Of a stretch of 64,000 nt of DNA, positions 6,891 to 14,825 are shown in pieces. The position numbers and the translations under genes were made by a program. The notes beneath the pieces are model-generated. The model was not told where the DNA came from and made no database searches. It saw only the letters and a program-made list of their open reading frames with translations. The stretch comes from Acutalibacter sp. (GTDB taxonomy: Bacteria > Bacillota > Clostridia > Oscillospirales > Acutalibacteraceae), in contig JAHHRN010000003.1 in the NCBI GenBank assembly GCA_020025775.1, forward strand, positions 124,001 through 188,000, written 5' to 3'. How positions within the stretch are numbered: the first letter of the stretch is position 1; every line of letters starts with the position of its first letter.

Positions 6891-8825
6891 ATGGGTTTAA
6901 CTGTTGCACAAAAACTGATTAAAAGCCATCTTTTATCCGGTGAAATGACTGTCGGCAGTGAAATCGGTCTTCGCATCGACCAGACACTCACGCAGGATGC
7001 TACCGGTACAATGGCATACTTGGAATTCGAGGCTATGGGCGTTCCGCGCGTAAAGACAGAACTTTCCGTTGCCTACATTGACCACAACACCTTACAGACC
7101 GGCTTTGAAAACGCGGATGACCACAGATTCATTCAGACCGCTACCAAAAAGCGCGGTGTTCGTTTCTCCCGTCCCGGTAACGGCATTTGCCACCAGGTTC
7201 ATTTAGAGCGTTTCGGCAAGCCCGGTAAAACCCTCATCGGTTCGGACAGCCACACTCCTACAGGCGGCGGTATCGGCATGCTCGCTATGGGTGCTGGCGG
7301 CTTGGACGTTGCAGTTGCTATGGGTGGCGGTGCTTATTACATCACCATGCCGAAAATCGTTAACGTACATTTAACCGGCAAGCTTTCCCCTTACGTTGCT
7401 GCAAAGGACATCATCTTAGAAGTGCTTCGCATTATGACCGTTAAGGGCGGCGTAGGCAAGATTATTGAATACACCGGCGAAGGCATTAAGACTCTTTCCG
7501 TTCCGGAGAGAGCAACCATCACCAACATGGGTGCAGAGCTTGGCGCTACCACTTCTGTATTCCCGGCAGATGAAATCACAAAGGCATTCTTAGAAGCACA
7601 GGGCCGCGGTGAAGACTTCACAGAGCTCAAGGCAGATGCAGATGCTGTATACGATGAAACCATCGAAATCAACCTTTCTGAGCTTGAGCCGATGGCTGCT
7701 ATGCCGCATATGCCCGACAGAGTAAAGAAGGTTACCGAAATCGGTCAGATTCATGTTGACCAGGTTTGCATCGGTTCCTGCACCAACTCTTCTTTAATGG
7801 ATATGATGAAGGTTGCACAGATTTTAAAAGGCAAGAAGGTTTGCCCGACCGTCAGCCTTTCTATTGCACCTGGTTCTAAGCAGGTTCTTACCATGCTCGC
7901 ACAGAACGGTGCACTTGCAGACATGATTGCAGCAGGTGCCAGAATCTTAGAGAGCGCTTGCGGTCCCTGCATCGGTATGGGTCAGTCCCCGAACTCCGCA
8001 GGTATTTCTCTTCGTACCTTTAACCGTAACTTCGAAGGCCGCTCCGGCACAAAGGATGCAGGCATCTTCCTTGTCAGCCCCGAAACCGCAGCAGCTTCTG
8101 CACTCACCGGTGTACTTACCGACCCGAGAACCCTCGGCGAGCCGCTCCACATTCTCATGCCTGAGCGTTTCCTTGTAAACGACAACATGATTGAAATGCC
8201 TGCAACTGCTGAAGAGGCAGATTCCGTAGAAGTCCTTTACGGTCCGAACATCAAGCCGTTCCCGACCACCGAAAAGCTTCCCGAAAGCATTGAAGCTAAG
8301 GCTGTTTTAAAGGTTGGCGATGATATCACCACCGACCATATCATGCCGGCAGGTGCAAAGATTCTCCCCTATCGTTCCAACATTCCCTACCTTTCCAAGT
8401 TCTGCTTTGCTGTATGCGATGAAACCTTTGCAGAGCGTTGCAAGAAAGAAGGCAAGGGCATTATCATCGGCGGTGCAAACTACGGTCAGGGTTCTTCCCG
8501 TGAGCACGCAGCACTTGTTCCGCTTTATCTCGGCGTAAAGGCTGTAATCACCAAGTCCTTTGCAAGAATCCACTGTGCAAACCTTGTAAACGCCGGTATT
8601 TTACCGCTTAACTTCAAAAACGAAGCTGACTACGATAAGATTACCCAAGGCGACGAGCTTGCACTTCCCGAAATTAAGACAGCTATCGTAAACGATGCAC
8701 CGGCTTACTTAAAGAATTTAACAACCGGCGAAACCTACGAATTAAAGTATGAGCTTTCTCAGCGTCAGAAAGACATCATCTTAGCAGGCGGTCTTCTTAA
8801 CTACACAAGAGATGCACAAAACTAA
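6891..8825 (+). CDS. acnA: Aconitate hydratase
   Basis: This 644-residue 4Fe-4S enzyme interconverts citrate and isocitrate. Cluster-ligand motifs are visible as GSCTNSS and SACGPCIG (C-x2-C), with the substrate-site SDSHTPTGGG early in the protein and the C-terminal swivel domain carrying GGANYGQGSSREHAA. It is shorter than the 850-900-residue AcnA/AcnB forms and resembles the compact aconitases common in clostridia. The start follows GTTAGGAGC. It is co-directional with an isocitrate dehydrogenase 39 bases downstream, so the two form the citrate-to-2-oxoglutarate branch. No citrate synthase is in the window. Confidence 0.94.
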   Translation: MGLTVAQKLIKSHLLSGEMTVGSEIGLRIDQTLTQDATGTMAYLEFEAMGVPRVKTELSVAYIDHNTLQTGFENADDHRFIQTATKKRGVRFSRPGNGICHQVHLERFGKPGKTLIGSDSHTPTGGGIGMLAMGAGGLDVAVAMGGGAYYITMPKIVNVHLTGKLSPYVAAKDIILEVLRIMTVKGGVGKIIEYTGEGIKTLSVPERATITNMGAELGATTSVFPADEITKAFLEAQGRGEDFTELKADADAVYDETIEINLSELEPMAAMPHMPDRVKKVTEIGQIHVDQVCIGSCTNSSLMDMMKVAQILKGKKVCPTVSLSIAPGSKQVLTMLAQNGALADMIAAGARILESACGPCIGMGQSPNSAGISLRTFNRNFEGRSGTKDAGIFLVSPETAAASALTGVLTDPRTLGEPLHILMPERFLVNDNMIEMPATAEEADSVEVLYGPNIKPFPTTEKLPESIEAKAVLKVGDDITTDHIMPAGAKILPYRSNIPYLSKFCFAVCDETFAERCKKEGKGIIIGGANYGQGSSREHAALVPLYLGVKAVITKSFARIHCANLVNAGILPLNFKNEADYDKITQGDELALPEIKTAIVNDAPAYLKNLTTGETYELKYELSQRQKDIILAGGLLNYTRDAQN

Positions 8826-8864
8826 GTGTATTTGCAACATTATATAAAGCAGAGGTAAGAGATT

Positions 8865-10034
8865 ATGACAGAAGAACAATTACAAGTTGCCCTTAAAAAA
8901 TTTGAAGGTCTCGTTCGTGAGCAGTCTGAACGTTCCGACAGAATTAAGGCACAAAAAGAGTTCATCGACTACGATGCACTCGACAAAATCATCATCGGCG
9001 TTTGCGGCGGTGACGGCATCGGCCCGATCATCACCAAGGAATCCGCAAGAGTTTTAAAATTCATGTTAGCAGACGAAGTTGCCGCAGGTAAGGTAGAATT
9101 CCGCGACATCGACGGCTTAACCCTTGAAAACAGAGTGGCTTGCGGCAAAGCCATTCCGGATGACGTTTTGGAAGAATTAAAGGCTTGCCACGTCATCTTA
9201 AAAGGCCCGACCACTACTCCGCAGGCAGGCGGCCCTGTAAAGAACATCGAAAGTGCAAACGTAGCTATGCGTCGTGCACTTGACCTCTTTGCAAACGTTC
9301 GTCCCGTTAAGATTAAGGAACAGGGCATTGACTGGACCTTCTTCCGTGAGAACACCGAAGGTGCTTACGCAGTTGGCTCCAAGGGCATCCATGTAGATGA
9401 TGACCTCGCTTTCGACTTCGTTGTTGCAACCAGCGAAGGTACCGAAAGAATCGCTCGTATGGCTTATGATTACGCAAAGCGTAACGGCAAAGAGCGTGTT
9501 TCCATCATTAACAAGGCAAACGTTATTAAGACCACCGACGGCAAATTCTTAAACATTTGTAAGAAAGTCGGCGAAGAATATCCCGAAATCACCACAGATG
9601 AATGGTACATCGACATCACCACCGCAAAGCTCATTGACGAAAAGCGTCGTCGTGACTTTAAGGTATTCATTCTTCCGAACCTCTACGGCGACATCATCAC
9701 CGATGAAGCAGCAGAATTCCAGGGCGGCGTTGGTACTGCAGGTAGTGCGAACCTTGGTAAGCGTTATGCTATGTTTGAAGCTATCCACGGCTCTGCACCC
9801 CGTATGATTCAGGAAGGCAGAGGCGATTATGCAGACCCCTGCTCCATGCTCAGAGCTACAGTTATGCTTCTTTCTCATATCGGTAAGCAGGAAAAAGCAG
9901 ACCTCTTAGAGCGCGCACTCGATATCTGCATGCTTGAAGAAAAGAAATATCAGATTACCGGCAGACCCGACGGTGCAACCTGTCAGCAATTCGGTGACTA
10001 TGTCATGGAAACTGTAAAGTCTTTAATGAAATAA
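8865..10034 (+). CDS. icd: Isocitrate dehydrogenase (isocitrate/isopropylmalate dehydrogenase family)
   Basis: This 389-residue beta-decarboxylating dehydrogenase would oxidise isocitrate to 2-oxoglutarate. The family motifs GGDGIGP, the substrate-binding run SANVAMRRALDLFANVRP, FRENTEG, the tail of the NAD(P)-site helix NLYGDIITDEAAEFQGG and HGSAPRMI are all present. An extra charged helix of about 40 residues precedes the first Rossmann strand. Coupling to aconitase favours isocitrate over isopropylmalate as substrate. Cofactor preference (NAD or NADP) cannot be settled from motifs alone. The gene is separated from rex by only 10 bases. Confidence 0.9.
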   Translation: MTEEQLQVALKKFEGLVREQSERSDRIKAQKEFIDYDALDKIIIGVCGGDGIGPIITKESARVLKFMLADEVAAGKVEFRDIDGLTLENRVACGKAIPDDVLEELKACHVILKGPTTTPQAGGPVKNIESANVAMRRALDLFANVRPVKIKEQGIDWTFFRENTEGAYAVGSKGIHVDDDLAFDFVVATSEGTERIARMAYDYAKRNGKERVSIINKANVIKTTDGKFLNICKKVGEEYPEITTDEWYIDITTAKLIDEKRRRDFKVFILPNLYGDIITDEAAEFQGGVGTAGSANLGKRYAMFEAIHGSAPRMIQEGRGDYADPCSMLRATVMLLSHIGKQEKADLLERALDICMLEEKKYQITGRPDGATCQQFGDYVMETVKSLMK

Positions 10035-10044
10035 GGTGATTTTC

Positions 10045-10674
10045 ATGTCTAAGAAAGATGTTTCCCTTTCTGTAATCAAGCGTCTGCCCCGCTATTACAG
10101 ATTTTTGGGTGAAATGAAGAAAAACGGTGTACAGCGTATTTCCAGCGGTGAGCTTTCAAACCGCATGGGCTTTACTGCCTCTCAAATCCGCCAGGATTTA
10201 AACTGCTTCGGTGGCTTCGGTCAGCAAGGCTACGGTTATAATGTGGAGCAGCTGTATGCGGAAATCGGCAATATTTTAGGCGTTAACATCAAAAACAAAA
10301 CCGTTTTAATCGGTGCTGGTAATTTAGGCCGTGCTGTTGCGGCACATATGTCCTTTGAGGAACGCGGGTTTCAGTTAATCGGTATTTTCGATAAGAACGA
10401 AGCACTCGCAGGTCAGCTTGTCCGCAACATTCCGATTCGCCATATTGACGGTCTTTATGATTTCTGCAAGGAAAATTCCCCCACCGTTGCAGTACTTTGC
10501 ATTCCGAGTGAAAGTGCAAAAGAAATCACCGACGAGCTTGTCTCCCTCGGCGTGAAAGGTTTTTGGAACTTCAGCCACCACGACATCTCCGCAGATCATC
10601 CCGATGTTGCCGTGGAAAACGTTCACCTTTCGGATAGCTTAATGACCTTGAGCTACCACATCAACAACCTGTAA
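10045..10674 (+). CDS. rex: Redox-sensing transcriptional repressor Rex
   Basis: This 209-residue protein has an N-terminal winged helix (KRLPRYYRFLGEM, then RISSGELSNRMG and SQIRQDLNCFGGFGQQGYGY) and a Rossmann NAD(H)-sensing domain with VLIGAGNLGRA. Rex binds DNA when NADH/NAD is low and releases it when NADH rises. A GTG at 10036 is in frame, but AAGGTGAT directly before ATG 10045 fits the local ribosome binding pattern, so I start there. Placement at the end of acn-icd suggests that the operon and its regulator report on the same redox signal. Candidate operators are annotated at 3124 and 21548. Confidence 0.95.
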   Translation: MSKKDVSLSVIKRLPRYYRFLGEMKKNGVQRISSGELSNRMGFTASQIRQDLNCFGGFGQQGYGYNVEQLYAEIGNILGVNIKNKTVLIGAGNLGRAVAAHMSFEERGFQLIGIFDKNEALAGQLVRNIPIRHIDGLYDFCKENSPTVAVLCIPSESAKEITDELVSLGVKGFWNFSHHDISADHPDVAVENVHLSDSLMTLSYHINNL

Positions 10675-10719
10675 AAAGCACGAACGAACCTTTCGGCTTT
10701 TGGGCTTATAAAAATTACA

Positions 10720-10768
10720 GAAGGCACAGTTGAGTCCCTATTTGGGCTTTACTGTGCCTTCTTTTTTA
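10720..10768 (+). terminator. Intrinsic terminator after rex
   Basis: GAAGGCACAGT and ACTGTGCCTTC flank a 19-base loop, followed by TTTTTTATG. Confidence 0.85.
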
Positions 10769-10784
10769 TGAAAATTTTCATTTT

Positions 10785-10817
10785 CTCACAGCGCACTCAC
10801 AGGAAACGTGCTATACT
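10785..10817 (+). promoter_or_regulatory. Direct-repeat operator and promoter of the kdpDE-like operon
   Basis: Two CTCACA(G) units at 10785 and 10796 are 11 bases apart. The second is followed by GAAACG, and then TATACT at 10812-10817 serves as a -10 box. No recognisable -35 box is present at the expected place; the repeats occupy it. That is the arrangement of an activator-dependent OmpR-family promoter. The same repeats precede the trk operon at 13150. Confidence 0.5.
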
Positions 10818-10860
10818 ATAAAAAAGAGTAACCAAGATTAGGCTTTAAAGAGGAATTCTT

Positions 10861-12372
10861 ATGAAAAAGACAGTAAAAAGACACATGATAGACTGCTTAA
10901 TCACCCTTTGCTTAGTGGGCACTGTAACAGTCATCGGATTTTTATTCAGAAGCTGGCATGTAAGTGAAACCAACATCATCATTATGTATATTCTGTTTGT
11001 TTTGCTGACGGCACGTTTTACAAGTGGCTATTTCTACGGCCTTGCCGCCGCAGGGCTTTCGTTTCTCTTCTTTAACTGGTTCTTCACAGAGCCATATTAC
11101 AGCTTAAAAATCAATGACCCCACCCTTTTGCTTACGGTCATTATTATGACGATTACAGCCATTATCACCAGTGCCTTGACCAGTAAGGTTAAGCAAACAG
11201 CAACCGAGGCCAAAGAAAAGGAAGCCGAAAGCAACGCCCTGTATCAAATGACCAATCGTTTGACGGATGCGGAAACCGAAGAAAAAATTGCCTCTATTGC
11301 GGTGGAAACCGTGAGTCGAATTCTTTCGCACAAGGCGGCCTTTATTATCTATGACGAGGACGGTGCACCGCTCCCCTCTTATGTTCAGCAGGGCGAGGAC
11401 GGGAAACAAATTCATCGCCGATTAGATAATCCCGTTGAATTTCAAAAGCGAATGGAAGCTTTACATAACACCTTTGATATTGACAACGAATTTTATAACT
11501 ATCCGATTTACGGGCGAAGCACCATGCTTGCTGTATTGCGGATTCCGAAAGAGTGCGCAGAAGTCCTCAGCATTCGCCAGATTAAGCTGATTCACGCAGT
11601 CATGGAAAGTACCTCGTTAGCTTTAGAACGCTTAAATAGCCTGCGTCAGCAGGCCAAAAGCCGACAAGAAACCGCACAGGAGCATTACCGCGGCAATCTT
11701 TTACGTGCCATTTCTCATGATTTACGCACACCGCTAGCTGGTATTATGGGAAGCAGTGAAATGCTGATGGATATGACGGAGCAAACAGACGGGCGTTATG
11801 TCCTCGAGAAAGATATTTACGAGGACGCCAACTGGCTGCACGGTCTAGTTGAAAACATTTTGAATCTTACCAAATTCCAAGACGGGCATCTTTCCTTAAA
11901 GAAAGAGCCAGAAGCGGTAGAAGAAGTCATCGGTGCGGCTTTGGCATTGCTGAAGAAACGAGCACCCGAGCGAGAAATAGATGTTTCGATTCCGGATTCT
12001 CTCCTGCTTGTACCGATGGATGCGAAGCTCATTACACAGGTGCTTGTAAATCTTTTAGATAATGCCGTTCAGCACACACCGGAAGGCAAAGAAATTTGCA
12101 TCTCGGTAACCGAACAACCGCAAAATAACACCGTTACCTTTGCCGTAGCAGACAGAGGCTATGGCATTCCGAAAAACCAGCTTTCCAAAGTCTTTGAAAT
12201 GTTTTATACCACGGCTAAAAAAGAGTCTTCCACCAGAAAGGGCGTTGGCTTAGGTCTTTCGATTTGTCAATCTATTGTGGAAGCTCACGGTGGACAGATT
12301 ACAGCCGAAAATCGTGCAGATGGCGGTACGGAATTTAAGTTTACATTACCGCTTGGAGAGGATAACACATGA
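10861..12372 (+). CDS. kdpD: KdpD-like sensor histidine kinase lacking the N-terminal KdpD domain
   Basis: This 503-residue membrane kinase has four helices in the first 110 residues (DUF4118-type KdpD sensor), a linker with a GAF-like region (about 130-260), the phosphoacceptor segment AISHDLRTPLAG with His286, and an HATPase domain (DNAVQHTPEG, DRGYGIP, GVGLGLSI). Classical KdpD is about 900 residues with an N-terminal KdpD/UspA part, which is absent here. It overlaps the response regulator gene by 4 bases. With trk genes next door it probably senses potassium or turgor. No kdpFABC genes occur in the window. Confidence 0.88.
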   Translation: MKKTVKRHMIDCLITLCLVGTVTVIGFLFRSWHVSETNIIIMYILFVLLTARFTSGYFYGLAAAGLSFLFFNWFFTEPYYSLKINDPTLLLTVIIMTITAIITSALTSKVKQTATEAKEKEAESNALYQMTNRLTDAETEEKIASIAVETVSRILSHKAAFIIYDEDGAPLPSYVQQGEDGKQIHRRLDNPVEFQKRMEALHNTFDIDNEFYNYPIYGRSTMLAVLRIPKECAEVLSIRQIKLIHAVMESTSLALERLNSLRQQAKSRQETAQEHYRGNLLRAISHDLRTPLAGIMGSSEMLMDMTEQTDGRYVLEKDIYEDANWLHGLVENILNLTKFQDGHLSLKKEPEAVEEVIGAALALLKKRAPEREIDVSIPDSLLLVPMDAKLITQVLVNLLDNAVQHTPEGKEICISVTEQPQNNTVTFAVADRGYGIPKNQLSKVFEMFYTTAKKESSTRKGVGLGLSICQSIVEAHGGQITAENRADGGTEFKFTLPLGEDNT

Positions 12373-13067
12373 ACGAATACAAAGAAATGATTTTAGTTGT
12401 GGAAGACAATCCGCAAATTTCCAATTTCATAACCTATGCTTTAAAAAGTGAAGGCTTTTCGCCGATGACCGCTGGCACAGCACAGGGTGCACTTTCTATC
12501 CTCGTTTCCCAGCACATTGATTTAATCCTGTTGGATTTGGGACTCCCCGATTTCGACGGCATGGAGGTCATCAAAAAAGTGCGCGAGTGGTCCGAGGTGC
12601 CGATTATCGTGGTTTCTGCGCGAGATCAGGATAAAGAAAAGGCGGATGCCCTCGATGCCGGTGCAGATGATTACCTTACCAAGCCCTTCTCGGCAACCGA
12701 ACTTATGGCAAGAATCCGCGTGGCTCTGCGGCATTTGTCGATGCTCAATTTAACCCAGACACAACCCACCCTCAAAGTGGGTGATTTGGCGATTGATTTA
12801 GAAAAGCATGCCGTTACACTCAAAGACAAGCCTCTGCATTTAACACCCATGGAATATAATCTGCTTTCCCTCTTCTTTAAGAATATGGGCAAGGTACTCA
12901 CCACACAGTATATTTTAAAGGAGATTTACGGTGTAGGCTACGGTACAGACACACAGGCACTTCGTGCGCTCATGGCAGGACTTCGCCGCAAGATTGAAGA
13001 AGTACCGGCAAAGCCGCGCTATATTATGACGGAAATCGGTGTAGGCTATCGCCTTGTAGACGTTTAA
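12369..13067 (+). CDS. kdpE: KdpE-like response regulator (OmpR family)
   Basis: This 232-residue protein has an N-terminal receiver domain with VVEDNP, phosphoacceptor Asp56 in ILLDLGLPD, SARDQDK and the TKPF lysine. A C-terminal winged helix follows (LTPMEYNLLSLFFKNMGKV, then GVGYRLVD). The start overlaps the kinase stop (ATGA). OmpR-family regulators usually bind direct repeats spaced 10-11 bases. Such CTCACA repeats stand before this operon and before the downstream trk operon, making both likely targets. It ends at a strong terminator. Confidence 0.92.
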   Translation: MNEYKEMILVVEDNPQISNFITYALKSEGFSPMTAGTAQGALSILVSQHIDLILLDLGLPDFDGMEVIKKVREWSEVPIIVVSARDQDKEKADALDAGADDYLTKPFSATELMARIRVALRHLSMLNLTQTQPTLKVGDLAIDLEKHAVTLKDKPLHLTPMEYNLLSLFFKNMGKVLTTQYILKEIYGVGYGTDTQALRALMAGLRRKIEEVPAKPRYIMTEIGVGYRLVDV

Positions 13068-13101
13068 ACTCCCCTTTCTAAACCGAAAAAGAAAACAGAT
13101 A

Positions 13102-13140
13102 AAGAAGCTATTGCAATTCGGCAATAGCTTCTTTTTTATT
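13102..13140 (+). terminator. Intrinsic terminator after the kdpDE-like operon
   Basis: AGAAGCTATTGC and GCAATAGCTTCT form a 12-pair stem around AATTCG, followed by TTTTTTATT. Confidence 0.92.
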
Positions 13141-13149
13141 GTAAAGCGC

Positions 13150-13225
13150 CTCACACCCATTCTCACACAATTCTCACAGTAAACGCAGTTTGCTCACGGC
13201 AGAGTCACACATTATCTGTTACACT
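13150..13225 (+). promoter_or_regulatory. CTCACA direct-repeat array and promoter of the trk operon
   Basis: CTCACA units start at 13150, 13162 and 13173, with a near copy CTCACG at 13193, so the first three are spaced 12 and 11 bases. The third continues CTCACAGTAAACG, almost the same as CTCACAGGAAACG before kdpD. TACACT at 13220-13225 may be the -10 box. I infer these are binding sites for the KdpE-like regulator. Confidence 0.5.
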
Positions 13226-13309
13226 AAGGGTGCAAAAAGGGAAAGGCCTTCGGAGCTTCCCCTTGCAGAAACTTATTGTTGACAGCCTATAGAAAGAAGG
13301 TTTCTCACC

Positions 13310-13699
13310 ATGCGTGAAATCAAACAAACCTGCGAAAACGAAGAACTTTTGAAGCTTTGCAATAAAGTACGAGAACTTATTTCCGCCGCAGATTATAACA
13401 ACTGCTATGACATCATTTGCCTTGCAATGCGTGTTTTTCCCGATGCACCGCATCCGCACAATTTACTCGGTATTTTATTAGAGCAAAAAGGGCAACACGC
13501 CGCGGCAATGCGGCATTTCCGCGCCGCCTACGCACTGGATCCAACCTACCTGCCGGCAAGACAGAATTTGGAATCGTTCGGCACATTCTATTCCAGTGGA
13601 GACTGTGCATTCGATGAATCCGATTGTATACCGAAGCAGACAAATCAAACAGTAAAACATAATGTTGGCTTTGTAGTCAGAAAGGGATGTGTAAAATGA
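13310..13699 (+). CDS. Small TPR-like protein heading the trk operon
   Basis: This 129-residue cytoplasmic protein has no membrane segment. Residues about 25-85 look like one and a half to two tetratricopeptide units (PDAPHPHNLLGILLEQKGQ, then AAMRHFRAAYALDPTY), a fold used for protein contacts. The tail is polar and contains two cysteines (GDCAFDESDC). Its last bases overlap the next gene. Position as the first gene of the trk operon, behind the CTCACA repeats, suggests a role in assembling or regulating the potassium channel, but this is only inferred from context. Confidence 0.7.
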   Translation: MREIKQTCENEELLKLCNKVRELISAADYNNCYDIICLAMRVFPDAPHPHNLLGILLEQKGQHAAAMRHFRAAYALDPTYLPARQNLESFGTFYSSGDCAFDESDCIPKQTNQTVKHNVGFVVRKGCVK

Positions 13700-14145
13700 A
13701 ATTATTCGGTAATAGAAAAAAAGAAGATTATGTGATTATTATCGGCTGCGGACGTTTGGGTGCGAACCTTGCGAACACACTTTCCAACAATGACGGCAAC
13801 GTATTGATTATGGATACAAATAAGAGTGCTTTTCGCCGACTGGATTCCAATTTCGGCGGTCTTTCCGTGGTCGGTAACGGTACAGATTTAGAGGCATTAA
13901 AGAGTGCTCAAATCCAAAAGGCAACCTCGGTAATCGCCGTTACCAATCATGACAACACCAACATCATGATTGCACAAATTGCCAGAGATTTATTCCACAT
14001 TGACAACGTAATTGCCAGACTATACGACCCCGAACGTGAATCCGTATATCAGGCTTTCGGTATTAAGACCATTTGTCCGGCTATTTTGTCTGTGAAAGAA
14101 GTCGATAAAATCTTAGAAAACTGCGGAGAGAAGGTTCACTCATGA
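13696..14145 (+). CDS. trkA: TrkA-type RCK N-domain protein, short form
   Basis: This 149-residue protein is essentially one RCK N-terminal (Rossmann) domain: IIIGCGRLGANLA nucleotide-binding loop, the acidic residue after the second strand (LIMDTNKSAF), VVGNGTD and VIAVTNHDNTN. It binds NAD(H) or ATP and gates TrkH. It lacks the C-terminal RCK-C domain, which is found only in the next gene. An in-frame ATG lies at 13687, but AAAGGG spans 13681-13686 just before it, so ATG 13696 has the better ribosome binding spacing. It overlaps the following gene by 4 bases. Confidence 0.87.
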   Translation: MKLFGNRKKEDYVIIIGCGRLGANLANTLSNNDGNVLIMDTNKSAFRRLDSNFGGLSVVGNGTDLEALKSAQIQKATSVIAVTNHDNTNIMIAQIARDLFHIDNVIARLYDPERESVYQAFGIKTICPAILSVKEVDKILENCGEKVHS

Positions 14146-14822
14146 AAAAGATAAGAAATGAAAAGGTCCTCTTAATCGGCGGCCGTAATAAAGCCAAATC
14201 CTTGGCTTCCTCCTTGCTTTCACAAGGCTACCATGTCATTGCCGTAAATGACAGCGAAGAAGAATGTATGCGTTTAGCTTCCATTAAAGGCTTAAACGTT
14301 TATCACGGCGACGGCACAAAGCCTTATGTACTCGACGAAGCCGGCGCGGCAGAATGTCAAATCGCCATCGCCTTAACGAATTGCGATGAGGACAATCTTG
14401 TTGCCTGCCAGATTTGCAAGCAGAATTTCGGCGTACCTAAGACGGTTTCTCTGGTTTCTGACCCGAACAAAACCAAGTTCTTCCGTCAAATGGGCATTGA
14501 CAGCGTAGTTTGTGCTATTTCGGCGGTTACTAACATCATTCAGCAGCAGGCTTTTGTGGATGATCTTGTCAATATCGTACCTGTAGGTCTTGGCAAGGTA
14601 CAAATTATCGAAGTACATATTCCGCAGGATGCGCCTGTTTCCGGCAAAAAGCTGTGGGAAATTGATTTGCCGCAGGAAGTCGTTATCGGCTGTATTCTTC
14701 GCAACGATTCTGCACTGATTCCGCGCGGTGATACACGCATTAGCGCAGACGATACTTTAGTAGTCATTGCCCGTAGTGGTCAAGAAGAACATACCATCCA
14801 GGTTTTAACAGGGAGGGCGTAA
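14142..14822 (+). CDS. trkA: TrkA-type RCK protein with N and C domains
   Basis: This 226-residue peripheral protein has an RCK-N domain (LLIGGRNKAKSLASSL, HGDGTKP, ALTNCDEDN) and an RCK-C domain (about 140-222: IIEVHIPQDAPVSGKKL, then DTLVVIARSG). The dinucleotide loop GGRNKAK departs from the canonical GxGxxG that its neighbour keeps. This half may therefore bind a different ligand, or none, and act as the structural partner of the short TrkA. Together the two genes supply the two N-domains that a conventional TrkA carries on one chain, but only one C-domain. Confidence 0.87.
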   Translation: MKKIRNEKVLLIGGRNKAKSLASSLLSQGYHVIAVNDSEEECMRLASIKGLNVYHGDGTKPYVLDEAGAAECQIAIALTNCDEDNLVACQICKQNFGVPKTVSLVSDPNKTKFFRQMGIDSVVCAISAVTNIIQQQAFVDDLVNIVPVGLGKVQIIEVHIPQDAPVSGKKLWEIDLPQEVVIGCILRNDSALIPRGDTRISADDTLVVIARSGQEEHTIQVLTGRA

Positions 14823-14825
14823 ACC

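Noticed and set aside
10785..10801. CTCACA repeats as a CRISPR or transposon end
   Set aside because: Units are only six bases, occur in promoter regions of related genes, and have helical-turn spacing; regulatory repeats explain them better.
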